DNA of 64,000 nucleotides from Fulvia fulva. Taxonomy: Eukaryota; Ascomycota; Dothideomycetes; Mycosphaerellales; Mycosphaerellaceae. Position numbers and translations under genes: made by a program. Positions 25,001 through 39,392 of this stretch are shown piece by piece (position 1 is the stretch's first letter; each line of letters begins with the position of its first letter). The notes below the pieces were generated by a model. It was not told where the DNA came from and did not search any database. It worked only from the letters and a program-made list of their open reading frames with translations. The stretch lies in contig NC_063024.1 of NCBI RefSeq assembly GCF_020509005.1, positions 868,001-932,000 on the forward strand, written 5' to 3'.

Positions 25001-27335
25001 GGCGTAGTAGGCGGTGTCCTACTATAACGCCGCTCGCCTAAATCTCCTTAGTTACCTATCGCCTTCCTCTCTAAGAAGATGATCGCTACGGAGTCTAACT
25101 ACGAGATCTATAATAAAGAGCTTCTCGCTATCGTTAAAGCTTTTAAAGAGTAGCGCCCCGAGCTCGAAGGCTCTACTATACCCGTCTAAGTAAGCTCCGA
25201 CTATAAGAACCTCGTCTACTTTATAAAGAGCAAGCTACTTAATCGTTGCTAGGCCCGCTAGAGCGAGTTCCTCTCTCGGTTCAACTTTATAATCTCGTAT
25301 ACGCCCGGTAAGGCCAACTCGATAGCCGACGCCCTTACCCGCCGCCCTAGTAACTCTCTAGTTGATCGAAGAAGGGGCTAGTAAATCGTAGAGTAACAAG
25401 TCATTAAAGAGCATAACCTCTCTTCCGAGCTTTAAGAGTACCTATCGAACGGCTAGCCTACGCTCGCCGCTTCCTTTACTACTCTCGTACTCGCTCCTAC
25501 CTACCTTAACGAAAGTGATAATGAATCCGAGCCTAAATAATACGCCTCGGACGCTAAGGACTTAAACGACGATAAAGAGGGCTTAGTAACGACCGACGGC
25601 TTATCTAAATTAGACTTTAAGGGGTTTAATAATAAGGAGCAACCTAAAGGCATTATAGCACGAGTATAAATAGCGTACGATGCCGACCTAGACGCCTAAG
25701 AGTTAGTCTAGGCCCTTAAATCTAGCGCGAGGACATTCCCGGGCTTCTCGCTATCCGAGTACGAGCTCTAGGAAGGTGTCGTCTACTTCCGTAAGAAGCT
25801 TTACGTACCGTAGCCCGAAGGCTCTAATATCTAAGCTAAGATTCTTTAAATCGTCTACGACTCCGCCTCTAGGGGTCACCTAGGCGTAGCTAAGACCTAT
25901 AAGCTCCTCGCTAGGTATTACTAGTAGCCGTATTCCTAGAAGGACGTCCGCCGCTACGTACTAAACTACGCTACTTACCGAAGAGCTAAAGCTAACTACT
26001 ACCGCGCCTACGGTCTCTTATACCCTCTCCCGGCTCCTAATCGTCCGTAGAAGTATATCACTATAGACTTTATTACCGATCTTCCTTACGGTAAGACCTT
26101 TAGCGGCGTAAAGACAAAGGCCCTTCTAGTAATTGTAGACCGTTACTCTAAGGACCGGTATATAATCCCGTACTAGAGTATAACCGTAAAGGAGACTGCT
26201 CGCTTGTTCTACGAATTCGTCTAGCGTTTTTAAGGCCTCCCGGATAGTATCACCTCTAATAGAGGCTCCTAGTTTATCTCGTACTTCTAGAAGCGTCTAT
26301 ATACTATCCTAGGTATTAAGTATAACCTCTCGACTAGTCTTTAGCTATAGACCGACGGCTAGACCGAAATTACGAACGCTATCCTCGAGTAGGTCCTTCG
26401 TTACTTCGTCGACTACTACTAGAAGGATTGGCCTTAGTATATCCCTACGGTAGAGTTCGCTACTCGTAACTAGGACTCGGAGACTACTAGCTACTCTCCC
26501 TTCTATACTACGAGAGGTTACTACCCTCGTATAGGTATAGAACTAGAAGAGCCTCTCCCGCCTACTAAAGACGTAAACGAGTAAGTAGTAGACGAGTTCG
26601 CTACTATACTCTTTTAGATCTATAAAGAAGTTTACGACGAGATAGTATACGTATAAGCAATCTACGAGGATTAAGCTAATCGTCGTCGCTAGCTAGCTCC
26701 CTACTACTAAGTAGGCGATATAGTATACCTTAACTCTAAGAACATTAAGACGGACCGCCCCTCTAAGAAGCTAAGCTAGAAGAACCTAGGTCCTTTTAAG
26801 ATTACCGAGCGTATTAGTTTATACGCCTACCGTCTAGCTCTTCCTACGAATATAAAGATCTACGACGTCTTCTATCCCGTACGCCTTCGGCCGTTAGCTA
26901 AGGACCTATTCCTAAACTAGAACTAAGACATACTAGGTCCTCCCGATAAAGTAGAAGTCGACGAGCCGGTTAACCTACCTTCTAACGACTATACCGTCCG
27001 TAAGATCCGGAGAATCCGCGTAGAGCCTAACGACGTTAAAGGGCTACCGCTAATTAAGTATAAAGTCGAATAGTAAGGTTGCCCTAAGTAGGATACCTTA
27101 TAGGAACCTATCTAATATATCATCTTTAATCGTTAAGCAATCGAAGAATACTACGCCCGCGTAGACGGCCTAGAAGTTAATATCGGTAGGCTCTTTAAAT
27201 CTAAGCTCTTCGACGGGGCTTATAATAGTGTATCGACTATAATATTAGGCCTAGGCCTAGTACTGAAGCTGAACATCCTCGATATATAGAACTACTACGG
27301 CTTCGTAGGAACTTAGCTTTGTTCGGGGGAGCTAC
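22086..27335 (+). pseudogene. Ty3 chromovirus gag-pol, unit 3 (RIP-inactivated)
   Basis: Same structure as unit 1. It carries TCGTTGCTAGG (near 25245) like units 4 and 5, and GATTACCGAG like units 1 and 4. Confidence 0.85.
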
Positions 27336-27854
27336 TATTATAGTCTCCCTATAGAGTGTATAGAAGGTAGGGATAGAAGAGCCTTAGAGTGCTTAGAAGT
27401 CGTTAAGAAGTGAAAGTCTAGCTTATTATATAAGCGCTAAGAATTATATACCCCGTAATATTTACTACGGGACCTAGCCCTCTAAATTCACTACTCTACT
27501 AAACCTTAACAGATTCACTTCGGCTCGTAACTATATAACTTACGGCGCTCCCGCGAGTACCCGCGACTACGCTAGACCCTAGAAGAAGCACGTAGAAGAC
27601 TCGGAACGTAGGGCAGGTTAGAATAAGGTTTTGAGCAAAGCTACTAAGCGCGGCTTCGTACGGGTTAGCCCTATTAATACGGAGACACGTACTCGCGAGG
27701 GTCGCGTATAAATATCTAGCCTTCCCTAGGCCTCTCTTACTTTCTTCGTCTTTCGTTTTATATAGCAATTATACTATACCCTTTATACCTATACTTCGTA
27801 CCTATATTCTCGCTTTTACTCTTATATCTTATAGGCTAGGCTCTTGCCCTAACA
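27336..27854 (+). repeat. Ty3 LTR4 (hybrid internal LTR)
   Basis: It starts TATTATAG and ends CTTGCCCTAACA. The hybrid variant pattern is identical to LTR2. Confidence 0.9.
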
Positions 27855-30800
27855 TCACGAAAGACTAACAAACCGTTAACTACTCGAGTCATCCTTATAG
27901 GTGACCACGCTACCGATAGAGGTGTTAACCTTGACAACTAAGACACTCTATTCCACTTTAGTAAGTAGGCTAATATCCCCTTCTCGAACGCCGCTACCTT
28001 CGGTACCTAGGTAAACGCTAATACCGACACCGCCTACGCTCTTATTAACCGTACCGTCTCCTCTTTCCGCGAGACCGCCTAGTAGGTCGAGTAAGCAAAT
28101 AACTAAGCAACCTACCTTTAAGGTATTATAAACACCTTCTAGAACCTCGCCCCGTACGCCGACGATAACCGCCGCTAGTACTTCTCTAAGAAGGTTAACA
28201 ACCTAGACGAGTTCGACGGTAATAAGAGTAAGTTTAAGGCATTTAAGACATAGCTCACTATTATGCTATTAGCTAATGCCGACTACTTTCCGTAAGAGAA
28301 GGACAAGGTTATATACGTCTTCTCCCTCCTTCGGGGAGACGCCGCGGCTTAGGTATAATACTATATCAATAACGCTACGTAGACTATCGGCTACCCGGAC
28401 GTCCTTACCTTAATATAGGACCTCCGTACTGCCTTTAGTGATCTAGACCGTAGAGCTACCGCCTAGAACGCTATCTACAACCTCCTCTAGAAGAACAAGA
28501 GCTTCGCCGAGTACCTCGCGGCCTTTAACTACGACATCGGGTTTACCGGCTATAACGAAGAGACTAAGAAGAGCACTCTCCGCCGTAGCTTATTAGTAGA
28601 GCTTCTTCGAGCCCTCGAGGATAAGGACGTCGGTACTATAAGCTTCCGTAAGCTCGTCGAGACCTACTAGCGCCTCGACTCTAATATAAAACATACCGCC
28701 TCTCTCCTCGCTTCCCGTTCTTAAGGTCGTTAGCCTCGTAGTCCCGGAAACTACTTCGCTACTCTACTAGGCGCCGCCGCTCCTACGGCTCTCCCTCCCG
28801 TCTCTATAGGTAACGCTATAGATCTTAGCGCTAGTACCGCCGTCCCTCGAGTCTAGGGCCTTGTTAACGGTAAGCTTACTCCTAAAGAGAAGCTTCGCCG
28901 TCGCTAGGCCGGACTCTATACCTACTACGGCGGTCTAGGCTATATCGTAGTTAACTATCTGTAGCTCGCTACCCGTAACGCTCGTAACCCGGTTCGCGGC
29001 GCTATCGGCGCTATCGAGCCTACTCCTACTACTCCCGCTAAGTAGGAAAAAGCCTAGGTCTTCCTTATCGACGCGATAAAGACTAAGAATAACGTTTACC
29101 GAAAGTAAAGAGAGGAAAGAAGTTAAAGATTAATATAGTATAGCTAGACCTATACGACGAGACGGGTAAGGACTACGCTTATAAACCGTTCGTTACGAAT
29201 GTAAATATCGGCTTAAAGAAACTCTCTTCTTCCAATCTTACTCTTATAGACACTAGCGCACTAGGCGAGTCTTTTATAGACTATAAACTCGCGACCTCTC
29301 TCAACCTCGACCCCTAGGAACTAAAGTACCCTCGTACCCTTGAACTCTTTAACGGTACGGAGACTACTACTAGTAAGATTACTTATATTATATATACGTT
29401 AATCACCCTCGGAGGCAAGCGTATGTCGATTACTAGCTTCCTTACGTCCCTACCGTATTAGAAGTTTATCCTCGGCCTCCCCTAGTTTAGACGATACTAA
29501 CCTATTATCGACTAGACTTCCCTTACTATTAGCTTCCCTCTAGAAGCTCCTCCGGCACCTCCGCCTTCTCCGCCGCCTTAGCGCGGTCCTAAGTATACTA
29601 AGATCTTCTAGGTAAACGCCGCTACCTTTACTACTACTACTAAGTAGCCTAAAGCTTAAGTCTTCGCCGCCTCTCTCCGCGATATCGACATCGCCCTCGA
29701 GAAGCTCGATAAGAAGCGTACACCTACCGACCCTACTACGAAGGTCCCTCCTTAGGCACACTACATCCTCTACGTATTCGATACTAAAGCCGTAGACGAG
29801 CTGCCTCCTTATCGCCCTTACGACTATAAGATTAAGCTAGAAGAAGGTATAGAGATACTGTTCGGACCGCTATATTCTATATCCCGAGAAGAGCTTATCG
29901 TCCTTAAGAGATACCTTGAAGAGAACCTAAAGAAGGGGTTTATTCGAGCGAGCCGTTCTAGCGCTAGTAGTCCCGTTATATTCGTTAAGAAGCCCGGCGG
30001 TAGTCTACGCTTCTACGTAGACTACCGAGGCTTAAACGCTATTATAAAGAAGAACCGCTACCTAATACCGTTGATTTAGGAGACGCTCGAGCGCCTCTCT
30101 AAGGCTAAGTACTTCACTAAGCTCGATGTTATCGCTACGTTTAACAAGTTACGAACAGTAGAAGGACACGAGTATCTTATAGCCTTCCGTACTCGCTACG
30201 GGCTATTCGAGTCGCTCGTTATGCCCTTCGGCGTTTATAACGGGCCTAGTACCTTCTAGAACTTTATTAACGACATCCTTTAGGAGTTCCTCGATTAGTT
30301 CTATACCGCCTACATCGACGACATCCTAGTCTATAGCGAGACTAAGGAGGAGCACCGCGAGTACGTCTATAAGGTCCTTTAGAAGCTCGTAGACGCCGGC
30401 TTATAACTCGATATTGATAAGTACGAGTTTAAGAAGACCGAAGTCAAGTTCCTTAGTTTGATTATTACCGTAGACGGCATTAAGATAGACTAAGAGAAGA
30501 TTGACGCTATCGTCGAATAGGATGCTCCTACGAACGTTAAGGAGGTCTAGGGTTTCCTAGGCTTTACTAACTTCTACCGCTACTTTATCTACGTATTCTC
30601 GGGCGTAGGACGCCCTTTAACGAAGCTTACGCGTAAGGGTAAGAAGTTTGCCTAGACCGACGAATACTAGGAGGCTTTTGACTTACTTAAAGCGAAGTTT
30701 ATTAAGAACCCGCTTCTATAGTACTTCGATTTCGGACTAGAAACCCGTATAGAGACTAACGTATCCGACGGCGTAGTAGGCGGTGTCCTACTATAACGCC

Positions 30801-33104
30801 GCTCGCCTAAATCTCCTTAGTTACCTATCGCCTTCCTCTCTAAGAAGATGATCGCTACGGAGTCTAACTACGAGATCTATAATAAAGAGCTTCTCGCTAT
30901 CGTTAAAGCTTTTAAAGAGTAGCGCCCCGAGCTCGAAGGCTCTACTATACCCGTCTAAGTAAGCTCCGACTATAAGAACCTCGTCTACTTTATAAAGAGC
31001 AAGCTACTTAATCGTTGCTAGGCCCGCTAGAGCGAGTTCCTCTCTCGGTTCAACTTTATAATCTCGTATACGCCCGGTAAGGCCAACTCGATAGCCGACG
31101 CCCTTACCCGCCGCCCTAGTAACTCTCTAGTTGATCGAAGAAGGGGCTAGTAAATCGTAGAGTAACAAGTCATTAAAGAGCATAACCTCTCTTCCGAGCT
31201 TTAAGAGTACCTATCGAACGGCTAGCCTACGCTCGCCGCTTCCTTTACTACTCTCGTACTCGCTCCTACCTACCTTAACGAAAGTGATAATGAATCCGAG
31301 CCTAAATAATACGCCTCGGACGCTAAGGACTTAAACGACGATAAAGAGGGCTTAGTAACGACCGACGGCTTATCTAAATTAGACTTTAAGGGGTTTAATA
31401 ATAAGGAGCAACCTAAAGGCATTATAGCACGAGTATAAATAGCGTACGATGCCGACCTAGACGCCTAAGAGTTAGTCTAGGCCCTTAAATCTAGCGCGAG
31501 GACATTCCCGGGCTTCTCGCTATCCGAGTACGAGCTCTAGGAAGGTGTCGTCTACTTCCGTAAGAAGCTTTACGTACCGTAGCCCGAAGGCTCTAATATC
31601 TAAGCTAAGATTCTTTAAATCGTCTACGACTCCGCCTCTAGGGGTCACCTAGGCGTAGCTAAGACCTATAAGCTCCTCGCTAGGTATTACTAGTAGCCGT
31701 ATTCCTAGAAGGACGTCCGCCGCTACGTACTAAACTACGCTACTTACCGAAGAGCTAAAGCTAACTACTACCGCGCCTACGGTCTCTTATACCCTCTCCC
31801 GGCTCCTAATCGTCCGTAGAAGTATATCACTATAGACTTTATTACCGATCTTCCTTACGGTAAGACCTTTAGCGGCGTAAAGACAAAGGCCCTTCTAGTA
31901 ATTGTAGACCGTTACTCTAAGGACCGGTATATAATCCCGTACTAGAGTATAACCGTAAAGGAGACTGCTCGCTTGTTCTACGAATTCGTCTAGCGTTTTT
32001 AAGGCCTCCCGGATAGTATCACCTCTAATAGAGGCTCCTAGTTTATCTCGTACTTCTAGAAGCGTCTATATACTATCCTAGGTATTAAGTATAACCTCTC
32101 GACTAGTCTTTAGCTATAGACCGACGGCTAGACCGAAATTACGAACGCTATCCTCGAGTAGGTCCTTCGTTACTTCGTCGACTACTACTAGAAGGATTGG
32201 CCTTAGTATATCCCTACGGTAGAGTTCGCTACTCGTAACTAGGACTCGGAGACTACTAGCTACTCTCCCTTCTATACTACGAGAGGTTACTACCCTCGTA
32301 TAGGTATAGAACTAGAAGAGCCTCTCCCGCCTACTAAAGACGTAAACGAGTAAGTAGTAGACGAGTTCGCTACTATACTCTTTTAGATCTATAAAGAAGT
32401 TTACGACGAGATAGTATACGTATAAGCAATCTACGAGGATTAAGCTAATCGTCGTCGCTAGCTAGCTCCCTACTACTAAGTAGGCGATATAGTATACCTT
32501 AACTCTAAGAACATTAAGACGGACCGCCCCTCTAAGAAGCTAAGCTAGAAGAACCTAGGTCCTTTTAAGATTACCGAGCGTATTAGTTTATACGCCTACC
32601 GTCTAGCTCTTCCTACGAATATAAAGATCTACGACGTCTTCTATCCCGTACGCCTTCGGCCGTTAGCTAAGGACCTATTCCTAAACTAGAACTAAGACAT
32701 ACTAGGTCCTCCCGATAAAGTAGAAGTCGACGAGCCGGTTAACCTACCTTCTAACGACTATACCGTCCGTAAGATCCGGAGAATCCGCGTAGAGCCTAAC
32801 GACGTTAAAGGGCTACCGCTAATTAAGTATAAAGTCGAATAGTAAGGTTGCCCTAAGTAGGATACCTTATAGGAACCTATCTAATATATCATCTTTAATC
32901 GTTAAGCAATCGAAGAATACTACGCCCGCGTAGACGGCCTAGAAGTTAATATCGGTAGGCTCTTTAAATCTAAGCTCTTCGACGGGGCTTATAATAGTGT
33001 ATCGACTATAATATTAGGCCTAGGCCTAGTACTGAAGCTGAACATCCTCGATATATAGAACTACTACGGCTTCGTAGGAACTTAGCTTTGTTCGGGGGAG
33101 CTAC
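27855..33104 (+). pseudogene. Ty3 chromovirus gag-pol, unit 4 (RIP-inactivated)
   Basis: Same structure. At the variant sites compared it matches unit 3, suggesting that units 3 and 4 are the most recent duplication. Confidence 0.85.
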
Positions 33105-33623
33105 TATTATAGTCTCCCTATAGAGTGTATAGAAGGTAGGGATAGAAGAGCCTTAGAGTGCTTAGAAGTCGTTAAGAAGTGAAAGTCTAGCTTATTATAT
33201 AAGCGCTAAGAATTATATACCCCGTAATATTTACTACGGGACCTAGCCCTCTAAATTCACTACTCTACTAAACCTTAACAGATTCACTTCGGCTCGTAAC
33301 TATATAACTTACGGCGCTCCCGCGAGTACCCGCGACTACGCTAGACCCTAGAAGAAGCACGTAGAAGACTCGGAACGTAGGGCAGGTTAGAATAAGGTTT
33401 TGAGCAAAGCTACTAAGCGCGGCTTCGTACGGGTTAGCCCTATTAATACGGAGACACGTACTCGCGAGGGTCGCGTATAAATATCTAGCCTTCCCTAGGC
33501 CTCTCTTACTTTCTTCGTCTTTCGTTTTATATAGCAATTATACTATACCCTTTATACCTATACTTCGTACCTATATTCTCGCTTTTACTCTTATATCTTA
33601 TAGGCTAGGCTCTTGCCCTAACA
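33105..33623 (+). repeat. Ty3 LTR5 (hybrid internal LTR)
   Basis: Hybrid pattern identical to LTR2 and LTR4. Confidence 0.9.
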
Positions 33624-36600
33624 TCACGAAAGACTAACAAACCGTTAACTACTCGAGTCATCCTTATAGGTGACCACGCTACCGATAGAGGTGTTAACCT
33701 TGACAACTAAGACACTCTATTCCACTTTAGTAAGTAGGCTAATATCCCCTTCTCGAACGCCGCTACCTTCGGTACCTAGGTAAACGCTAATACCGACACC
33801 GCCTACGCTCTTATTAACCGTACCGTCTCCTCTTTCCGCGAGACCGCCTAGTAGGTCGAGTAAGCAAATAACTAAGCAACCTACCTTTAAGGTATTATAA
33901 ACACCTTCTAGAACCTCGCCCCGTACGCCGACGATAACCGCCGCTAGTACTTCTCTAAGAAGGTTAACAACCTAGACGAGTTCGACGGTAATAAGAGTAA
34001 GTTTAAGGCATTTAAGACATAGCTCACTATTATGCTATTAGCTAATGCCGACTACTTTCCGTAAGAGAAGGACAAGGTTATATACGTCTTCTCCCTCCTT
34101 CGGGGAGACGCCGCGGCTTAGGTATAATACTATATCAATAACGCTACGTAGACTATCGGCTACCCGGACGTCCTTACCTTAATATAGGACCTCCGTACTG
34201 CCTTTAGTGATCTAGACCGTAGAGCTACCGCCTAGAACGCTATCTACAACCTCCTCTAGAAGAACAAGAGCTTCGCCGAGTACCTCGCGGCCTTTAACTA
34301 CGACATCGGGTTTACCGGCTATAACGAAGAGACTAAGAAGAGCACTCTCCGCCGTAGCTTATTAGTAGAGCTTCTTCGAGCCCTCGAGGATAAGGACGTC
34401 GGTACTATAAGCTTCCGTAAGCTCGTCGAGACCTACTAGCGCCTCGACTCTAATATAAAACATACCGCCTCTCTCCTCGCTTCCCGTTCTTAAGGTCGTT
34501 AGCCTCGTAGTCCCGGAAACTACTTCGCTACTCTACTAGGCGCCGCCGCTCCTACGGCTCTCCCTCCCGTCTCTATAGGTAACGCTATAGATCTTAGCGC
34601 TAGTACCGCCGTCCCTCGAGTCTAGGGCCTTGTTAACGGTAAGCTTACTCCTAAAGAGAAGCTTCGCCGTCGCTAGGCCGGACTCTATACCTACTACGGC
34701 GGTCTAGGCTATATCGTAGTTAACTATCTGTAGCTCGCTACCCGTAACGCTCGTAACCCGGTTCGCGGCGCTATCGGCGCTATCGAGCCTACTCCTACTA
34801 CTCCCGCTAAGTAGGAAAAAGCCTAGGTCTTCCTTATCGACGCGATAAAGACTAAGAATAACGTTTACCGAAAGTAAAGAGAGGAAAGAAGTTAAAGATT
34901 AATATAGTATAGCTAGACCTATACGACGAGACGGGTAAGGACTACGCTTATAAACCGTTCGTTACGAATGTAAATATCGGCTTAAAGAAACTCTCTTCTT
35001 CCAATCTTACTCTTATAGACACTAGCGCACTAGGCGAGTCTTTTATAGACTATAAACTCGCGACCTCTCTCAACCTCGACCCCTAGGAACTAAAGTACCC
35101 TCGTACCCTTGAACTCTTTAACGGTACGGAGACTACTACTAGTAAGATTACTTATATTATATATACGTTAATCACCCTCGGAGGCAAGCGTATGTCGATT
35201 ACTAGCTTCCTTACGTCCCTACCGTATTAGAAGTTTATCCTCGGCCTCCCCTAGTTTAGACGATACTAACCTATTATCGACTAGACTTCCCTTACTATTA
35301 GCTTCCCTCTAGAAGCTCCTCCGGCACCTCCGCCTTCTCCGCCGCCTTAGCGCGGTCCTAAGTATACTAAGATCTTCTAGGTAAACGCCGCTACCTTTAC
35401 TACTACTACTAAGTAGCCTAAAGCTTAAGTCTTCGCCGCCTCTCTCCGCGATATCGACATCGCCCTCGAGAAGCTCGATAAGAAGCGTACACCTACCGAC
35501 CCTACTACGAAGGTCCCTCCTTAGGCACACTACATCCTCTACGTATTCGATACTAAAGCCGTAGACGAGCTGCCTCCTTATCGCCCTTACGACTATAAGA
35601 TTAAGCTAGAAGAAGGTATAGAGATACTGTTCGGACCGCTATATTCTATATCCCGAGAAGAGCTTATCGTCCTTAAGAGATACCTTGAAGAGAACCTAAA
35701 GAAGGGGTTTATTCGAGCGAGCCGTTCTAGCGCTAGTAGTCCCGTTATATTCGTTAAGAAGCCCGGCGGTAGTCTACGCTTCTACGTAGACTACCGAGGC
35801 TTAAACGCTATTATAAAGAAGAACCGCTACCTAATACCGTTGATTTAGGAGACGCTCGAGCGCCTCTCTAAGGCTAAGTACTTCACTAAGCTCGATGTTA
35901 TCGCTACGTTTAACAAGTTACGAACAGTAGAAGGACACGAGTATCTTATAGCCTTCCGTACTCGCTACGGGCTATTCGAGTCGCTCGTTATGCCCTTCGG
36001 CGTTTATAACGGGCCTAGTACCTTCTAGAACTTTATTAACGACATCCTTTAGGAGTTCCTCGATTAGTTCTATACCGCCTACATCGACGACATCCTAGTC
36101 TATAGCGAGACTAAGGAGGAGCACCGCGAGTACGTCTATAAGGTCCTTTAGAAGCTCGTAGACGCCGGCTTATAACTCGATATTGATAAGTACGAGTTTA
36201 AGAAGACCGAAGTCAAGTTCCTTAGTTTGATTATTACCGTAGACGGCATTAAGATAGACTAAGAGAAGATTGACGCTATCGTCGAATAGGATGCTCCTAC
36301 GAACGTTAAGGAGGTCTAGGGTTTCCTAGGCTTTACTAACTTCTACCGCTACTTTATCTACGTATTCTCGGGCGTAGGACGCCCTTTAACGAAGCTTACG
36401 CGTAAGGGTAAGAAGTTTGCCTAGACCGACGAATACTAGGAGGCTTTTGACTTACTTAAAGCGAAGTTTATTAAGAACCCGCTTCTATAGTACTTCGATT
36501 TCGGACTAGAAACCCGTATAGAGACTAACGTATCCGACGGCGTAGTAGGCGGTGTCCTACTATAACGCCGCTCGCCTAAATCTCCTTAGTTACCTATCGC

Positions 36601-38873
36601 CTTCCTCTCTAAGAAGATAATCGCTACGGAGTCTAACTACGAGATCTATAATAAAGAGCTTCTCGCTATCGTTAAAGCTTTTAAAGAGTAGCGCCCCGAG
36701 CTCGAAGGCTCTACTATACCCGTCTAAGTAAGCTCCGACTATAAGAACCTCGTCTACTTTATAAAGAGCAAGCTACTTAATCGTTGCTAGGCCCGCTAGA
36801 GCGAGTTCCTCTCTCGGTTCAACTTTATAATCTCGTATACGCCCGGTAAGGCCAACTCGATAGCCGACGCCCTTACCCGCCGCCCTAGTAACTCTCTAGT
36901 TGATCGAAGAAGGGGCTAGTAAATCGTAGAGTAACAAGTCATTAAAGAGCATAACCTCTCTTCCGAGCTTTAAGAGTACCTATCGAACGGCTAGCCTACG
37001 CTCGCCGCTTCCTTTACTACTCTCGTACTCGCTCCTACCTACCTTAACGAAAGTGATAATGAATCCGAGCCTAAATAATACGCCTCGGACGCTAAGGACT
37101 TAAACGACGATAAAGAGGGCTTAGTAACGACCGACGGCTTATCTAAATTAGACTTTAAGGGGTTTAATAATAAGGAGCAACCTAAAGGCATTATAGCACG
37201 AGTATAAATAGCGTACGATGCCGACCTAGACGCCTAAGAGTTAGTCTAGGCCCTTAAATCTAGCGCGAGGACATTCCCGGGCTTCTCGCTATCCGAGTAC
37301 GAGCTCTAGGAAGGTGTCGTCTACTTCCGTAAGAAGCTTTACGTACCGTAGCCCGAAGGCTCTAATATCTAAGCTAAGATTCTTTAAATCGTCTACGACT
37401 CCGCCTCTAGGGGTCACCTAGGCGTAGCTAAGACCTATAAGCTCCTCGCTAGGTATTACTAGTAGCCGTATTCCTAGAAGGACGTCCGCCGCTACGTACT
37501 AAACTACGCTACTTACCGAAGAGCTAAAGCTAACTACTACCGCGCCTACGGTCTCTTATACCCTCTCCCGGCTCCTAATCGTCCGTAGAAGTATATCACT
37601 ATAGACTTTATTACCGATCTTCCTTACGGTAAGACCTTTAGCGGCGTAAAGACAAAGGCCCTTCTAGTAATTGTAGACCGTTACTCTAAGGACCGGTATA
37701 TAATCCCGTACTAGAGTATAACCGTAAAGGAGACTGCTCGCTTGTTCTACGAATTCGTCTAGCGTTTTTAAGGCCTCCCGGATAGTATCACCTCTAATAG
37801 AGGCTCCTAGTTTATCTCGTACTTCTAGAAGCGTCTATATACTATCCTAGGTATTAAGTATAACCTCTCGACTAGTCTTTAGCTATAGACCGACGGCTAG
37901 ACCGAAATTACGAACGCTATCCTCGAGTAGGTCCTTCGTTACTTCGTCGACTACTACTAGAAGGATTGGCCTTAGTATATCCCTACGGTAGAGTTCGCTA
38001 CTCGTAACTAGGACTCGGAGACTACTAGCTACTCTCCCTTCTATACTACGAGAGGTTACTACCCTCGTATAGGTATAGAACTAGAAGAGCCTCTCCCGCC
38101 TACCAAAGACGTAAACGAGTAAGTAGTAGACGAGTTCGCTACTATACTCTTTTAGATCTATAAAGAAGTTTACGACGAGATAGTATACGTATAAGCAATC
38201 TACGAGGATTAAGCTAATCGTCGTCGCTAGCTAGCTCCCTACTACTAAGTAGGCGATATAGTATACCTTAACTCTAAGAACATTAAGACGGACCGCCCCT
38301 CTAAGAAGCTAAGCTAGAAGAACCTAGGTCCTTTTAAGATCACCGAGCGTATTAGTTTATACGCCTACCGTCTAGCTCTTCCTACGAATATAAAGATCTA
38401 CGACGTCTTCTATCCCGTACGCCTTCGGCCGTTAGCTAAGGACCTATTCCTAAACTAGAACTAAGACATACTAGGTCCTCCCGATAAAGTAGAAGTCGAC
38501 GAGCCGGTTAACCTACCTTCTAACGACTATACCGTCCGTAAGATCCGGAGAATCCGCGTAGAGCCTAACGACGTTAAAGGGCTACCGCTAATTAAGTATA
38601 AAGTCGAATAGTAAGGTTGCCCTAAGTAGGATACCTTATAGGAACCTATCTAATATATCATCTTTAATCGTTAAGCAATCGAAGAATACTACGCCCGCGT
38701 AGACGGCCTAGAAGTTAATATCGGTAGGCTCTTTAAATCTAAGCTCTTCGACGGGGCTTATAATAGTGTATCGACTATAATATTAGGCCTAGGCCTAGTA
38801 CTGAAGCTGAACATCCTCGATATATAGAACTACTACGGCTTCGTAGGAACTTAGCTTTGTTCGGGGGAGCTAC
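33624..38873 (+). pseudogene. Ty3 chromovirus gag-pol, unit 5 (RIP-inactivated)
   Basis: Last unit. Private variants are AAGATAATCGC near 36617 (AAGATGATCGC elsewhere) and CCTACCAAAGAC near 38100 (CCTACTAAAGAC elsewhere). It shares GATCACCGAG with unit 2. Confidence 0.85.
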
Positions 38874-39392
38874 TATTATAGTCTCCCTATAGAGTGTATA
38901 GAAGGTAGGGATAGAAGAGCCTTAGAGTGCTTAGAAGTCGTTAAGAAGTGAAAGTCTAGCTTATTATATAAGCGCTAAGAATTATATACCCCGTAATATT
39001 TACTACGGGACCTAGCCCTCTAAATTCACTACTCTACTAAACCTTAACAGATTCACTTCGGCTCGTAACTATATAACTTACGGCGCTCCCGCGAGTACCC
39101 GCGACTACGCTAGACCCTAGAAGAAGCACGTAGAAGACTCGGAACGTAGGGCAGGTTAGAATAAGGTTTTGAGCAAAGCTACTAAGCGCGGCTTCGTACG
39201 GGTTAGCCCTATTAATACGGAGACACGTACTCGCGAGGGTCGCGTATAAATATCTAGCCTTCCCTAGGCCTCTCTTACTTTCTTCGTCTTTCGTTTTATA
39301 TAGCAATTATACTATACCCTTTATACCTATACTTCGTACCTATATTCTCGCTTTCACTCTTATATCTTATAGGCTAGGCTCTCGCCCTAACA
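38874..39392 (+). repeat. Ty3 LTR6 (outermost 3' LTR)
   Basis: Its 5' half matches LTR2-LTR5. Its 3' end is different: CTTTCACTC and CTCTCGCCC instead of CTTTTACTC and CTCTTGCCC. It is followed directly by the ATATT duplication. Confidence 0.9.

Noticed and set aside
10029..39392. Array as a pure assembly artefact
   Set aside because: The terminal LTRs differ from the internal ones in a way that predicts the hybrid internal LTRs, and units carry private variants. Simple mis-joining would give identical copies. Long reads are still needed for the exact count.
10029..39392. Five independent Ty3 insertions in tandem
   Set aside because: There are no TSDs between units, neighbouring units share a single LTR, and only one ATATT pair brackets the block.
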